DNA from: Tanypteryx hageni
Taxonomy: Eukaryota; Arthropoda; Insecta; Odonata; Petaluridae
DNA length: 64,000 nucleotides
Reading direction: 5' to 3'
Assembly (NCBI GenBank): GCA_028673005.1
Contig: CM054112.1
Coordinates: 25,843,624-25,907,623, forward strand
The position numbers and the translations under genes were made by a program. Shown here in pieces: positions 22,244 to 33,800 of the stretch. The notes under the pieces are model-generated. The model ran no database searches. It worked only from the letters and a program-made list of their open reading frames with translations, and was not told the DNA's origin. How positions within the stretch are numbered: the stretch's first letter is position 1; each line of letters starts with the position of its first letter.

Positions 22244-22864
22244 ATGGCACATAGGATTTACTGATCGTATTTATTCACTAGGGGACCGCTCATGTATTAC
22301 GACAGCAAATGTTTACATATTTTTGACCCCCTCGTCCCTCTCTGCCAGCAACCATTAGCATTTGGGTAACCCTCCCCCCCCTTCATTGTGCCCCCTTTTT
22401 TAATAAAAATTAGTAAATGCATAGTTATGCATGGCAATACTTTCTAATGCCTTCTTATAGAGTTGCGATGCATTTTAATGCTCTTTAAAGCACAATGAGG
22501 AAAAAATCTATCAGATTAAACCAGGCAAGGTTATGTTTACCGAAAAATCAGTTAAATACGGCGAAAAGAATTTTAATGTCGGGCGAAACGCGGGTAACGA
22601 GCAGGTGGAAGCTTGCTGTGGACGAGCTGTCGCGACACGTAAATCACACGTAAAATGTAAAAAAATTCTTATATAAAAAATCTTACGTAAGCATTGGTCA
22701 TACCCCCTTTCCCTGTAAGGGGATTATTTACGAACAGGTTCCAGGGGCTTAGCTACCTGATGTCCCATATGAAAAGGGGTTCTTTGAAGTGCACCGACAT
22801 CGTACAATACACGGGATCGACGGCTTCACTTCCTCGCCAAAGGAATACTTGTCATATTTTTAGT
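22244..22864. other. Non-coding stretch
   Basis: Contains a C-run near 22373-22382 and nothing else that I recognise. Confidence 0.35.
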
Positions 22865-22950
22865 CGTAAAATATCATAGACCTCGGCCGAGAATCGAACC
22901 CGCAATACTTAAAACCATTGCCGAGTATTTCAACCACTGCTCCACCGGCG
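22865..22950 (-). mobile_element. tRNA-derived SINE head
   Basis: On the minus strand, GCCGGTGGAGCAGTGG fits a Pol III A box, and GGGTTCGATTCTC some 45 bases later fits a B box. The head resembles that of the SINE at 43148. No tRNA anticodon stem of quality is present, so this is a SINE or tRNA-like relic, not a working tRNA. Confidence 0.55.
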
Positions 22951-23294
22951 TCGAACGACTGTAAGTTAATAAGCATTCTCAATGTCATAGAGTAATGAAT
23001 ACGTCTTATTTTTCTTGTATCTGTGGCATTACCAAAAGTGATAAACGGCAAGATAAACATTGGACATGGTCAAAAGCTCAGTATAAGACTTTGGCCATTA
23101 ACTGCAAACAATTGAATTGAAATTGTGGCAACCGCAGGAAACGTAAAATGCCCTCCTAATTCGTGTTTGTACCCCTTGGTTACAGCCACCCATATTTGAA
23201 CCATTATCATGTCCCTGACCGCGACAATCAGCAATTGATTAGCCTAGTTCTTTCAACTTTTTCAAAAAAGCTTCTGTTAACCCAATTCCAGATG

Positions 23295-23632
23295 CAGGGG
23301 CGGTCAGTGAACTTGGGAGCTAGACAAAATGGGGGAGTGTAAGGTTCTCCGCCCTATTGAAATTATTTTGACCATTTGGAAATAAAATAAATGTAACCCT
23401 TTCGCTGCGGAGTTCGGATGTCTTCGATTAATCTATGAAATGAAATAAATAATAAAATGTAATTTTTAAATAAAAAACACAGACCTTTACTTGTAGGCTA
23501 AATCGTGCCTCCGCTCCTTCAGAAATTCTTCGATGACCAAGTCATTAAAATTTCCCCGAGATTGCAGAGTATAAAGCAGGCGTTTTTCTATCGACACTAA
23601 CGCGAGGCCTGTCAGTCTCCCATTCCCCATAC
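23295..23632 (-). pseudogene. hAT 3' end with C-terminal coding remnant
   Basis: The element end at 23295 reads CAGGGGCGGTCAGTGAACTT. Inside, minus-strand codons before a TAA at 23487-23489 read GRLTGLALVSIEKRLL, then NFNDLVIEEFLKERRHDLAY. This matches the last residues of ZMYM1-like hAT transposases (RLTGLALL...). The rest of the gene is missing or too diverged. Confidence 0.6.
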
Positions 23633-23819
23633 TGTTACCGTTGCGCAAGAACTTCAATTAGCTTTTCAATAAAATCTTTCCTGAGTGGAGTAAACGTCAG
23701 CATTCTGATTGGCATTATGAAGACACTGAGGAACATCAGATAAATCTTTGTTCATTGCGAAACTGTAACGCCCTTTTCATATCCATGCTCAATGGCCCGC
23801 TATATTTATACCATTCAAT

Positions 23820-24006
23820 ACCGAAATACAGGTATTGAGTGGAACGGTACTGCGGTATTTCGGAGACCAAGGTCGCGGGATCGAATCCCGCCGAGGGCAT
23901 GGTCGTCTGTGTTCGAAGTATGTACAGGGTTATATGTAAGAATGGACCAGATGGTCTAAATATCGCCCTTAAATAAAGTCGATTTATTATTATTATTATT
24001 ATTATT
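23820..24006 (+). mobile_element. tRNA-derived SINE with (ATT)n tail
   Basis: GGGATCGAATCCC near 23877 fits a tRNA T-arm/B box. About 70 bases of body follow, then AAATAAAGTCGATTTATT and a (TTA)n tail ending at 24006. The upstream part contains the self-complementary words ATACCGAAATAC and GCGGTATTTCGG. A clear A box is not seen, so the 5' limit is approximate. Confidence 0.55.
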
Positions 24007-26365
24007 ACTTAAGAAGTAAAAAAAGATAAAACATTCAAATAAAGCATTATAAGGAACAAATTGACAAATTATGTAATTATTTTTTAGAATAAAATTTTTC
24101 TACCCAAGAATATGTATACAAACTCGAACCAAAATCTAAAATATTATAAGCATACTGACAATGTAAATACAATGTAAAATCTCAGATCAAAAGCCTTTCT
24201 GTTAATAAATGCAAGGGAATATCTCTCAAAGAGGGTTCCTTCTGTAAGCGAGCTACCTTTTTTACTCCCTTGGTAACATTTATTGAGAGCCACGCGCATT
24301 TATGATGACGTAGGTGGCATTTTGGAATGAGTTTATTGACATAATATAATATCAGTCGGTCTCTTCTTACGGCCAAGACAAGAAACCTTAATATTGTCCG
24401 AGTTGCCGCTCTGCGTACGAATAAATTTACGCACGGCCAGCAGCCAATACATCTTATGTACAGTTATATATGGAAGCAGGAACGACAAAAGTTAATAATG
24501 AACTTTAACTATTTGAAAAAAGCTGCTTGTACTGCGTACCGTAGCGCACCGCCATAAAAAACAATTAAGGAAAGAACTTATGAATCAGATATTAAGGGTA
24601 GATTTTTTATTTTAGCAACGTAAACAAAACGAAAATTTTACCGTAGTAATGGACCCGTATAGAGAATTAACAGGTGGTTTTTAAAATCCTACTTAAAGGC
24701 AAACGGACGGACCGTCAAATGAATAGGGTTCATGAATGTCAGCAGCCGAAAATATCCTGAAAATTTGGTCGCTCTAACTTGAACGGCGTAAAAGTAACTC
24801 GTCGGACACGTGAGTGCGAAGGACAAACAAAACTATTATTTACATTAGCGGATTCAAAAAACGCTAACGCTGACCATAAGTGACAGGCGTATATCAATCA
24901 CCTTAGCAAAGTAATCATAGCAATAAAACTTGGAACACTTTCAAGTGACCTTTCGAAACAAAAAAGTCATTAAATTTTGACAACTTTATGTATCCTTCTA
25001 GAATAAATGCTCTAATTGCCATTTAAACCTCTGATTTTAACAATGAGCTTGCCCAACCTACAAAAGTTTAGCAAATGCCTCTCGCTAGCGCGACCGATCC
25101 CGCTTCAAAGCAGAGGTTAAATCTACCTTCCGGGCATTCACGCTCCCACTAGGAAATCATTTATAAGTGGAGGAAACCCAGGTTGGCGATGGCGTAACGC
25201 CATCTATAGGTTTGAGCGACGACATTTAGTCCGCGGCTCTTAGTTAGTGATGGTGCATATCCGCGCGAAATTGCGCTCAACTTCTTTTTAAGAGAACATA
25301 TGATACAATTTACCGATGAGCTATTCGCGGAAGTAAATGAATAAGCTTGTTTTTTGTGCCAGCCCTTGCGTTAGCGGCCGATTTTGTCGCTGTTTAAAAA
25401 CCTTCTCGTTGTATCCTAATGGTTTTAGAGAAGAAAATCGATACTGTTGAGATCTCAAATGATGATGGCTTATCTTCACAAGCATTCCAAAGCGGCGCCG
25501 TTCGGTCTAAATATAATAGCATTAACGCGGACATTTGGACAGGCGCTGATAACTTTATTTTCGATGTGCAAACATCAAACGCAACACCAACATCAATTCC
25601 TAAGTGGGAAATTTCAGTCGTTTAGAGAATAAGGGTGTGAGTAGTATTAGTATCTCGCCGTTGACGAATAAAACGGAACAGTAACAAAGGAAATGCGAAT
25701 TCTTGCGGACATGCTTTGACGGAGATACCAGGCCGTATCAAAGTGAAAGTGTTTGTATTTTCTTTTTGCACCCGTAATAAATGGTTGCAATCCTCCAGGT
25801 TTTTCAAACTTCATAATTATAACGCGTTAAAACCCTTACATGATCCAATAACAGTGAAAATTAACGGAAATAGTGTAGAATTACATTTGAGAGTAAATCT
25901 GTGGGAAAAGTTTTTAAATTAGGTAATTTTGATATTAACTTGCTTTCAGGTGGGTGGCTAGGTGTTAAAATCCAAAGGATTGAGTAAGGTTTGGTTGACC
26001 ACCGTGTATTTCATCAGCCAGAAAACATTAAATCTGAAACTCATCTTTGGTACAAATTTCAATTTCAATTGATGGAAAATGAGAAATAGGAAGATTCTAC
26101 TTTTTAAAATATTTTAAAACAAGTTACTAATCGGTAAACTCGAACCGAAGGAATTAAAAACTTTGATCGCTAAACCAAGAAAACGAAAAGCACGATGGAA
26201 GGTTTGCAAATGGAAAAGCCATTAGTATTTTTCCACAGTATTATCGGAAACTTTTTCCCGTTGGAAGGATTCCGATGTCCATTGCATCAAACATCAATCC
26301 CTTCAAATTTAGAGGTCGTCATTATTGCGTTCTTTTAGGATATCATGCAGTCAATTTGTCGATCT
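24007..26365. other. AT-rich stretch, no gene supported
   Basis: A 68-codon frame at 25419-25625 starts with ATG and has a protein-like middle (SGAVRSKYNSINADIWTG). There is no recognised family, no splice context and no codon pattern I trust. No terminal repeats were found. Confidence 0.35.
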
Positions 26366-27353
26366 AAAAAATCTGATGTGGCCACCGCGTGACTTTCTCC
26401 ATACCTGTAATATTTCTAAAAATCCCAACCAAGGAAACATCCGTGTTCAGAAACGAGAAAAAGTGTTCTGCTACGATAGTTCAGAGGTAGAATATCCGCC
26501 CGGCAAGTGGAAGACCCGGGTTCGATTCCCAGTCATAGCAGACTTTTTTCTCGTTCCAAAATTATTCCCAGGTTAAATGATAATAAATATTTTAAGAAAC
26601 TGCGAGAAAATACTCAAAGACCTTACAAAAAACAAACAAATTCATATCGTAGCCTTCTGATATTGGATATGGCCACAAAGCTCCAACAATTAAGCATAAA
26701 AAGGAGCGTAACTAACTAAGACAAGGAATAATACTAAGCGTCAAGTGTTTACAAAAGTTGCCTCCAGGTGGTGTGGTAGCAACTAAAATATATAATTTTT
26801 ATAATATCTCTTAAAAAATGGATTATATGGGAAAATGCTTCGGACAAAGGTCGTAGAAGATTAAATTACCTACAACGTTTATTTCAGTGATTTTTTACAT
26901 TGATTAAGTATTAAAGCAAATATTTGAAAAAATCTGATGTGGCCACTTTATGACTTCCTCCATACCTGTAATATTTCTAAAAATTCCAAATAGATTAAAT
27001 GATAATAAATATTTTAAGGAACTGCGAGAAAATTCAAAGACTTAACAAAGAACTGAAATAATCTCAAACCGTAGCCTTCTGACATTGGATATAGCCAGGA
27101 AGTTCCAACAATTAAAAAAATAAAAAGGAGCGTTACTAACAATAAAACGTAACTAAGCGTAAAGTGTTTACAACGGTCGCCGGTAGGAGAGGTGGTGGTG
27201 GCAGCTAAATATTAGGCTTTAAAGATATCTATTAAACAATGCATTATATGTTTAAATGTTTCAAACAAAGGTTGTAGAAAATTAAATGTCCTACAACTTT
27301 TATTCTAGTACGTTTTTACATATAACAAATATTAAAGCAAATATTTCAAAATA
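26366..27353 (+). repeat. Tandem direct duplication, unit about 420 bp
   Basis: Copy A (26366-26930) and copy B (26927-27353) both start AAAAAATCTGATGTGGCCAC. They share AATGATAATAAATATTTTAAG, split here by small changes, then CGTAGCCTTCTGA, AAAGTGTTTACAA-type words and a final TTAAAGCAAATATTT. Divergence is of the order of 15-20%. Copy A is longer because it contains a tRNA-like hairpin insertion of about 140 bp. The first 30 bases also occur at 2792. Confidence 0.85.
26445..26560 (+). mobile_element. tRNA-like sequence enclosed in an inverted repeat
   Basis: Bases 26469-26540 (72 nt) fold as a tRNA: acceptor arms TGCTACG and CATAGCA (6 of 7 pairs), D-arm GTTCAGAGGTAGAA, anticodon stem TCCGC/GTGGA with loop CCGGCAA, and T-arm CCGGGTTCGATTCCCAG. 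The body resembles tRNA-Gly, but the loop lacks the universal U33, so it is not a normal tRNA. The flanks extend the acceptor stem: AACGAGAAAAAGTGTTC before and GACTTTTTTCTCGTT after pair with each other. It sits in copy A but not copy B of the tandem duplication, so it is an insertion. Confidence 0.7.
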
Positions 27354-27354
27354 G

Positions 27355-27972
27355 CGGATAAGTGACGAGTAAACACCCACTTCCGGTTGACCGATTTTTA
27401 CCAAAAACTAATCAACTCTTGCAACTTTAAGAAAAATTTTAAATATAAAATTTCGCACTGACCCGATTTATAGGCTTTAGTTAGAGCACTCACAAAAATT
27501 CTGTCACACACGCACACACATAATCGAGAAAGTGGTGAAAACATGTTCAGGAGACCTCAAAACGTGTACATATTTCCGTTGAAATCTCAAAATCGATTTT
27601 TTTCATGAAAACTACTTTTCCCTATACTACGTATGGAGAATGTAAAACACAGATAAGTAAGAAGAGTAAACACCCACTTCCGGTTGACTAATTTTAAACA
27701 AAAACTAATCAACTCTTGTCCCTTCAACAAAATCATCAAATATAAAATTTCGTGTTGACCTGATTAATAGTTCTATAATAATCCAAGGCGTTGATTAGCC
27801 AAAAATACACACATTAATAGTTTTTGAGTTAGAGCAACCACAATATTCCTATCACACACACACGGGCAATCGAGAAAATGGCCAAAACGTGTATTTCCCT
27901 TGAGATCTCGAAATCGATTTTTTCATGAAAACAATACTTTCCCCTATACTACGTATGCACATACGGAGAAAG
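27355..27972 (+). repeat. Tandem direct duplication, unit about 300 bp
   Basis: AGTAAACACCCACTTCCGGT opens each copy (27374 and 27665). Shared blocks continue with AACTAATCAACTCTTG, TATAAAATTTCG, CACACACACGG-like runs, ATCGAGAAA, CGATTTTTTTCATGAAAAC and CCTATACTACGTATG. The second copy contains a 40-bp insertion. It follows directly after the duplication at 26366-27353, so the two duplications together span 1.6 kb. Confidence 0.85.
27773..27812 (+). mobile_element. 40-bp 5'-truncated retroinsertion with 10-bp TSD
   Basis: The sequence CTATAATAATCCAAGGCGTT, continuing GATTAGCCAAAAATACACAC, is flanked by ATTAATAGTT on both sides (27763-27772 and 27813-27822). It matches the 3' tail of the SINE at 43148-43473. 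The empty site is seen in the neighbouring tandem copy. It is therefore a severely truncated target-primed insertion of that SINE or of its partner LINE. Confidence 0.85.
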
Positions 27973-28207
27973 TAAATACGATGGAATTTTCTAGCAATAA
28001 ATGTTAAAAAATGACCGACGTTATCTGAAAACTCTTTTAAGCTTCGTATTTGAAAAATTTCTCATCTTACCTAATTCACGAATTGGCGAAATCATATATT
28101 GAGTCATTTAATTATGCTTCAAAACGATTTAGAATCTCGGTTTATAAATATGATTTCGATTCTCTCCTTGCGGCGGCTATGGAACCATATTGCCTCACGG
28201 TGGGTCT

Positions 28208-29208
28208 AGGAAAATTCACCTTCAGCAATTGATCGCCATCAATTCATCGCCAGCAATTAAACGCCGCGGAAAATTCACTGCCAGCAATTCATCGCCACGA
28301 AAAATTCACCGCCAACAATTTACCGCCGCGGAAAATTTATCGCCAAGGGTAATTTATCGCCTTGTATGGATCATGTTGTTAACAAAGGCTGTATTAAAAA
28401 TGCGTGTGCGGAGTCTACGCCGACAGAAGAATATAAGGGCAAATAATCCAACTATAACGGTTTTAATAAATACGATAATGTTTCATTTTTTACAAATTTT
28501 AAATTTAAAGCATAATTAATCTTTAAGTTATGATATTCAGCCTATACTGTAAACAATTTAAAAGCATTCCTTGGCGATGAATTTGCTTTGGCAATAAATT
28601 GTAGGTGTTAAATTTTTCTTGTCGGTTAATTGTTGATTTAAAATTTAAAACATAATTAATCTTAACATTTTTCAAATAAGGGCCATGGATAGAAAAATAT
28701 AGATTTCCTAATATTGTTTATTTACAATTGAGTCTACAAAAATAGCGTCCTTCATTACATTCCCCTTTCTTTCCTCTCTATCCCCTACACCACTTTTATT
28801 TCCTTCTTTTCCTGCAGACTCTTAACGGTCGTTAAATTCCTAGTTAATAGATATCAATATTGCCTATATTTGATTCCTAGTTGATTGATATCAATATTAC
28901 CTGTGTTTCATTATAATTTCTTACACGTCCTCCCCCCCCCCTTCCTCCTCCCTCTACACACTGCTCCATTTCTTTATTACATCCTCCTCCCGTTCCTCCC
29001 TCCCTTACCCTTTGTTAACTTTTTCTGCATATCATTATGCCCTTATATTCTTCTGTCGGCGTAGAGTTTTTAATTTTTAATACAGCCTGTGTTAATAACA
29101 CGATCAATACAAGGCGATAAACTTCCCATGGCGACGAATTTTCCGTGGCGGTGAAATTTCCACTGCGTTGAATTGATGGCGATGAATTGCTGGCGGTGAA
29201 CTTTCCGG
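28208..29208. mobile_element. Foldback element with repeat-built arms
   Basis: The left arm (28208-28440) and right arm (29039-29208) are inverted copies. They share CTACGCCGACAGAAGAATAT at their inner ends and AAATTCACCGCC / CATCGCCAGCAATT blocks outward. Each arm is made of a degenerate short unit of the form AATTCATCGCCNNC, repeated about ten times on the left and seven on the right. One more unit lies in the centre near 28574. The middle also has a C-rich patch (28928-28938). No coding capacity. The flanks CCTCACGGTGGGTC (left) and CCTCACGATAGGTC (right) look like an imperfect target duplication, but they are separated from the arms by a few bases. Confidence 0.78.
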
Positions 29209-29536
29209 ATACCCCTCACGATAGGTCGTACACGCAGTATTATTAGGATTTGCAATCTTTCGGAAGTTAGAATAATTGTCGCCTACGGTCATTTTAGACG
29301 AATTGGATTGCTTTACGAAGTACCTTTAGATAGTTGGTCTATCATGACTCCCAACAAAAATATCAAACAAAAGGAAGATTTACGATTAATTAAGTGAATC
29401 AGTTGAAAATAGCTCTGATATGGATGGATTCTCTTGGTGAAAGAGGGCGCGCAAATGTCTACAGAATGATTGAAATCGTCCATGCTTTTATCTGTCTTGT
29501 TACTACTGAACTCTTCGGTATCAGGTGCAATGTCTC

Positions 29537-29846
29537 TCAAACGACTGAATTGCAGCGCGGGGCAGAGCAGGCAGCGTCGAACAGCATTTTATCGTTCGCG
29601 TCGTAGAGTTGGAGAGTGAAGCGGAAGTTGAGAGAAAAATGAGCGTCGAGGCACGCGCCATGGAGACGCGAAAAAAGATTCATTAGGCGTTTGTAACGAG
29701 CCAAATGGTTTATGGCGGTGATACCGGGGTATATGTCATACCATTTGGATAGCGCGGTTCTTTGAAAATAAATCTCTACGCCGCAAATCAGTATGAAGCC
29801 AATGGAGGCAGTCGTAAATATAATTGGAATCATAGCCAACAAACGT
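29537..29846 (-). CDS. Candidate exon of an unidentified membrane protein
   Basis: On the minus strand an AG after TTTT (29847-29848) is followed by an open frame of about 100 codons to a TGA at 29537. An internal ATG at 29833-29831 gives MIPIIFTTASIGFILICGVE, a hydrophobic stretch that would be a membrane anchor. After it come TALSKWYDIYPGITAINHLA, FSRLHGACLDAHFSLNFRF and LFDAACSAPRCNSVV, with several cysteines. Codon third positions are C- and T-rich compared with surrounding AT-rich DNA, which is why I suspect a real exon. I do not recognise the family. No partner exon was found; chance remains possible. Confidence 0.33.
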
Positions 29847-30671
29847 CTAAAATAGATACCAAGTGTTAGGCGACCCTTCCATATCGATAAATTGCAAAAA
29901 GAATCGATTTATCCCTAAAACATCAAACTACATTTACGTAGAGACAGTTGAACTCAGGTGACACGAATTCGGATAGGCATGGCAAAATAACTATACATAT
30001 TGGATTGGAATGTCAAAAATTCAATAATTTGAGGTCAAATTTCTCCCAGTAATTAATAAGTAATTAAAGTCCCGATTAATAGTTTTCGATATAACCGAGT
30101 TCGATTACGCATTTTACCCTGGATATAATGACATTTTTTTTCGCTCGTTCACTATGGAGCAGGGTTTTTCAAAGTAATGGCCAGGGCCCACCTGCATGCC
30201 GCGAAACATTCTAAATTATGCGAAATGACTTCATGAAAATTCGCTGCACCTGTATCATTAAAATTTTGTCCGAGGCATAAATATTAAATTATCTCTCTAT
30301 ATTATATTAAAGTCGTGGTAGTTGGCTGCCTAATCAAGTGACGAAAACTGCTTATAACACAAAAACTTTCCTTTCTTTTTCGATGAAACTTTCAAGAATT
30401 ACTTGGCCTTGTCCCTTTTAAATTTTAAGCTGTTTGCCGTCTTCATTGATGTCATGGGTTCGGTTCTAGGAGAGTTTATTTTCTCCATTTGATTCAAACG
30501 GAGATGAGTGTAGCACAATAATCATTTCCATTTTAAAATTACTTAAAGGAGTTCGAGAACGAAAGCCTAAAAGAACGAAATTTCATTTTCCTGACGTTGA
30601 TTCTTGAATATCCGTCGAAATCGGTCCAGAAATTAGTTTTAACGTAAAATTTTGACGTATTTTTAGGAGAA
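29847..30671. other. AT-rich non-coding stretch
   Basis: Nothing firm. A possible hAT-like terminus, CAGGGTTTTTCAAAGTAATG, lies near 30151 without a visible partner. Confidence 0.35.
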
Positions 30672-30835
30672 GATATCTGAAAAAGCCTGAGAAAAGTTAT
30701 GCCTTGACCGGGAATTTAACCCGGGTATTCCACTTGCCGGGCAGATATTTTAACCATTGTACCACCTAGGTAGACTAATTCTCCCGCTTCAGAATCGGGT
30801 TAAGCCATAACTTTTCTCCGGATTTTTCAGAAATC
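30672..30835 (-). mobile_element. Second tRNA-like sequence enclosed in an inverted repeat
   Basis: Minus-strand bases 30774-30700 (75 nt) are tRNA-like: ACAATGGTTAAAATATCTGC, then CCCGGCAAGTGGAATACCCG, then GGTTAAATTCCCGG. They share the block CCCGGCAAGTGGAA with the copy at 26469, so they are of one family. The flanks 30672-30705 and about 30800-30835 form an inverted repeat of about 35 bp with several mismatches (GAGAAAAGTTATG on one side, CATAACTTTTCTC on the other). A spacer of about 25 bases lies on one side between tRNA-like core and arm. Confidence 0.68.
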
Positions 30836-33800
30836 TTTATGTCCAACATACAGGTTTCTGCACACAAACTTCACCATCATTTTCATTTGTGAGTATTTTT
30901 ACGTGAAAATATTTCGTCGCATCTAGTCGCTTATTCACGAAATTTTAGAGCTATTTTGAGATTGAAACATTAGATATATAACAAAAACAATACGACAGTA
31001 AAGAAAATAAATAAATAAATATTCCATTATCCATTGATGTTGTATTAATGAGGGTTCCTAATTCAGATATATTTCTCTATATATTAATGTCGTAGTCAGT
31101 CGGTCGGCAAACCGTTAATTGTCAGAGAAGTGAACCTGCTATGAAAAGTGACCTCTACTAAGAGAAATTCCGAAAACGGGGATAGATATAATTTCCTATC
31201 TTAAATAGTATATGCCGAAAGGAGGTTCATGGGTGCACGCGGGCAGCGGACGACTTCGCCACGCGGAGTGAGGCACTGGGTTGACGCGCGTATTGGCGGT
31301 GCCCCTAGTTGGAATTAAAATAGAAAAGCACATCCACTGTTACCAATTTTAATTCTCGATGTAATAAACAGTAATTGAATACGTAATTATTTTGCGGTGT
31401 GAAATCCTGGCGGACCGCAAGACGTTGTTTTCTTCTTTTTCTGGGTCGCGGAGAAAAAAGATTGATAAACTCAGCAAAAGTATTTTTATGGGCGTTTTTA
31501 TTTTAGGTCTAACATTTCCCAGCATCAAAAACTTTACTCATATCAATAGATTTATATTATTTCTTTGGTGAGTCCGTGTATCCAGGTGGTGCATATTTAT
31601 TTATTAGTTTAAACATTTAGTTCCTCCGAAAATTCGGTGATGTTATAGGACATACAGCCATAAAACGGTAAAAAATCCTCCTGATGACTCTTCAGTGGCG
31701 AAGAAATATTTTACGCTTTGTCACTCTTTCTCCTTTAAGCATGAAGGCGTTCTTGAGGAACTTCGGCTTCTCGCCACCGCGTGCCATGTGAAGTGTACTT
31801 TCCATGTATCCCTCCTTAAATATGTAAAACCAAAATCACGCTTATTAGTACTAAAGAATAATATGCGAGTGGATAAGCGAGCAGGAGCTCTAAGAAAGAG
31901 AGAAAATTGTTACAATTGGGTTTTTGAGCGTTTCAAACTTTGATCCATTTCAGTCGTCCGTCTGAGATAATGAAAATGTCACCGTAAGATACGCGTGCCA
32001 AAACAAACAAGGCAGCGAGGAGCACTTTGCGATTCTCAAGCTCCGGTCCGCTGTAAAAAGCAAATTCGATCTCGCCAACGTCTTATTTAGACGCATTTTA
32101 AGTCTGGAAATGGCGACATCGTGGGATTTTCCGGCTGTTCCAACGCCCTGGAATTCTCTTACTTTTACGCCTCATTATAAGCAATATTTCTATTCCGTCG
32201 AATGACTAATTGAAACGAAATTCCTACTGGACTGTTTAATTTCTAATAACCAGATTTGTAAGCCTTATCCTTTAGCATCGAGTTCACGCACTTCATTTTA
32301 TCATCTCAATATGTGTAGAGTAGCAACTGTGGCAAAAGCGACAGTGTTATTATACGTACTAATCTCCAAATTACAATAGCCTTAAGGACAAGAATGCTTG
32401 CGAACACCAAACTAAACATCTCGTGTTTCCATAAATGTATTTGTAAGTTGATTATTGCATATTATTTGTTCTGTTTTTATTTTGTATGCGATAACTGTTT
32501 AGTAGCGAATACCATTCACAAACTCATAACTGCCTAGCAAGCAAACGTTACTAAAAATATTAATCAATTTATTCATGCTATAAATCTCGATAAATAGGTT
32601 TACTTGCAGATGTTTTCGACTCCCGCTGTAGTTTTATAGTGATTATAAGGACGCTTGCGATTTCAACAGTTTTTATGGGATAATAATTTATATCAGATAA
32701 CGAGCTTCTGTTGGTTCTCTTGTGAAATAAAATTTCACAGAAAATTCTTTTTATTCTTAAATTTTAACTGCAAGGGTTGTTTTTTCCTTTCTATGATCAC
32801 AACTGTTAGCGTGAACTTATAAAATCGTGCTTATAATAAAAACCGATTCTATAAAATTTGCATCATAAACAGTTAATAAAGCTATTTTGACTTGAATACT
32901 TCCAACCCAGGGTTAATTTAGTTGCCTGCGCACTATCTGATAGAGGGAATATTTATAAATATTTTTTTTAGAGTTACGGTATTTTTTGGCCTTTGTAACG
33001 AAAAGCCTAATCAGCAAATTTAGGGGAATGTCATGACTACCGATGGTCTATATTTCCACAAATTACCATTATCTTACAATGCGTTGCAGTACTCGCCAGA
33101 GAAATTTTCTTAACGTGAACTCACTTGTAATTGCATTGGTCTATTTAGTTTTGCCCGCATTTGTTGCCAAATAGACAACTTATACTCAATTCTCCCTGCC
33201 GCCCGCCATTTTTGTGGATTGCAGGATAACGTTTAGATGTACGTGCTGCATGGATAAGTAATGCGTTGGATTAAAACAAGGCGACGAGCACCAGCTTATA
33301 GGCAGCTGAGATACAGCCAAGGAGAGACCTGGCGGATGAGTCCAAGGGTCCCCGGATATACGAGGTTTTTTGTGAACCGGCAGGGGCTTTGTTTTTAGTG
33401 TTATAGTCTGCTCGCCTCTGTTCTCAACCCCCTATTTTGTCTACGTAATTGGTTTCGCTCAAAATACGCGTAATTGCCAACAAGACGGAACGGCCGGTGG
33501 GACCGCGAGGAAGCGAGAGGCTGGCAAAACAAAATGCGAACTGACGCTTATTAAGACCGAACGCCGCAGAAAAGACAATGCGCCGTAAAAAAATAGGGAG
33601 AGACGCTTTACATTTGGATTAATCAGCGGAATAGCGCGATGGAATGAATTTAAATGGTAAAAAACGGATTCCCTTATTAATTCGTAGGTTATAATTAGCA
33701 ACCGCCCATGACACTAAACATCAGCAGATTTAATAAGGCGTTTGCTTTCTCGCGCCGTTTAATGATGAACATCTGTATAGTCTATAATTCGCAACATGAG

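Noticed and set aside
25419..25625. 68-codon frame from ATG, perhaps a first exon
   Set aside because: No family match and no clear donor or promoter; kept only as a note in the non-coding entry.
26469..26540. Functional tRNA gene
   Set aside because: The anticodon loop lacks U33, the acceptor and T stems have mismatches, and the flanks form an inverted repeat; a tRNA-like mobile sequence fits better.
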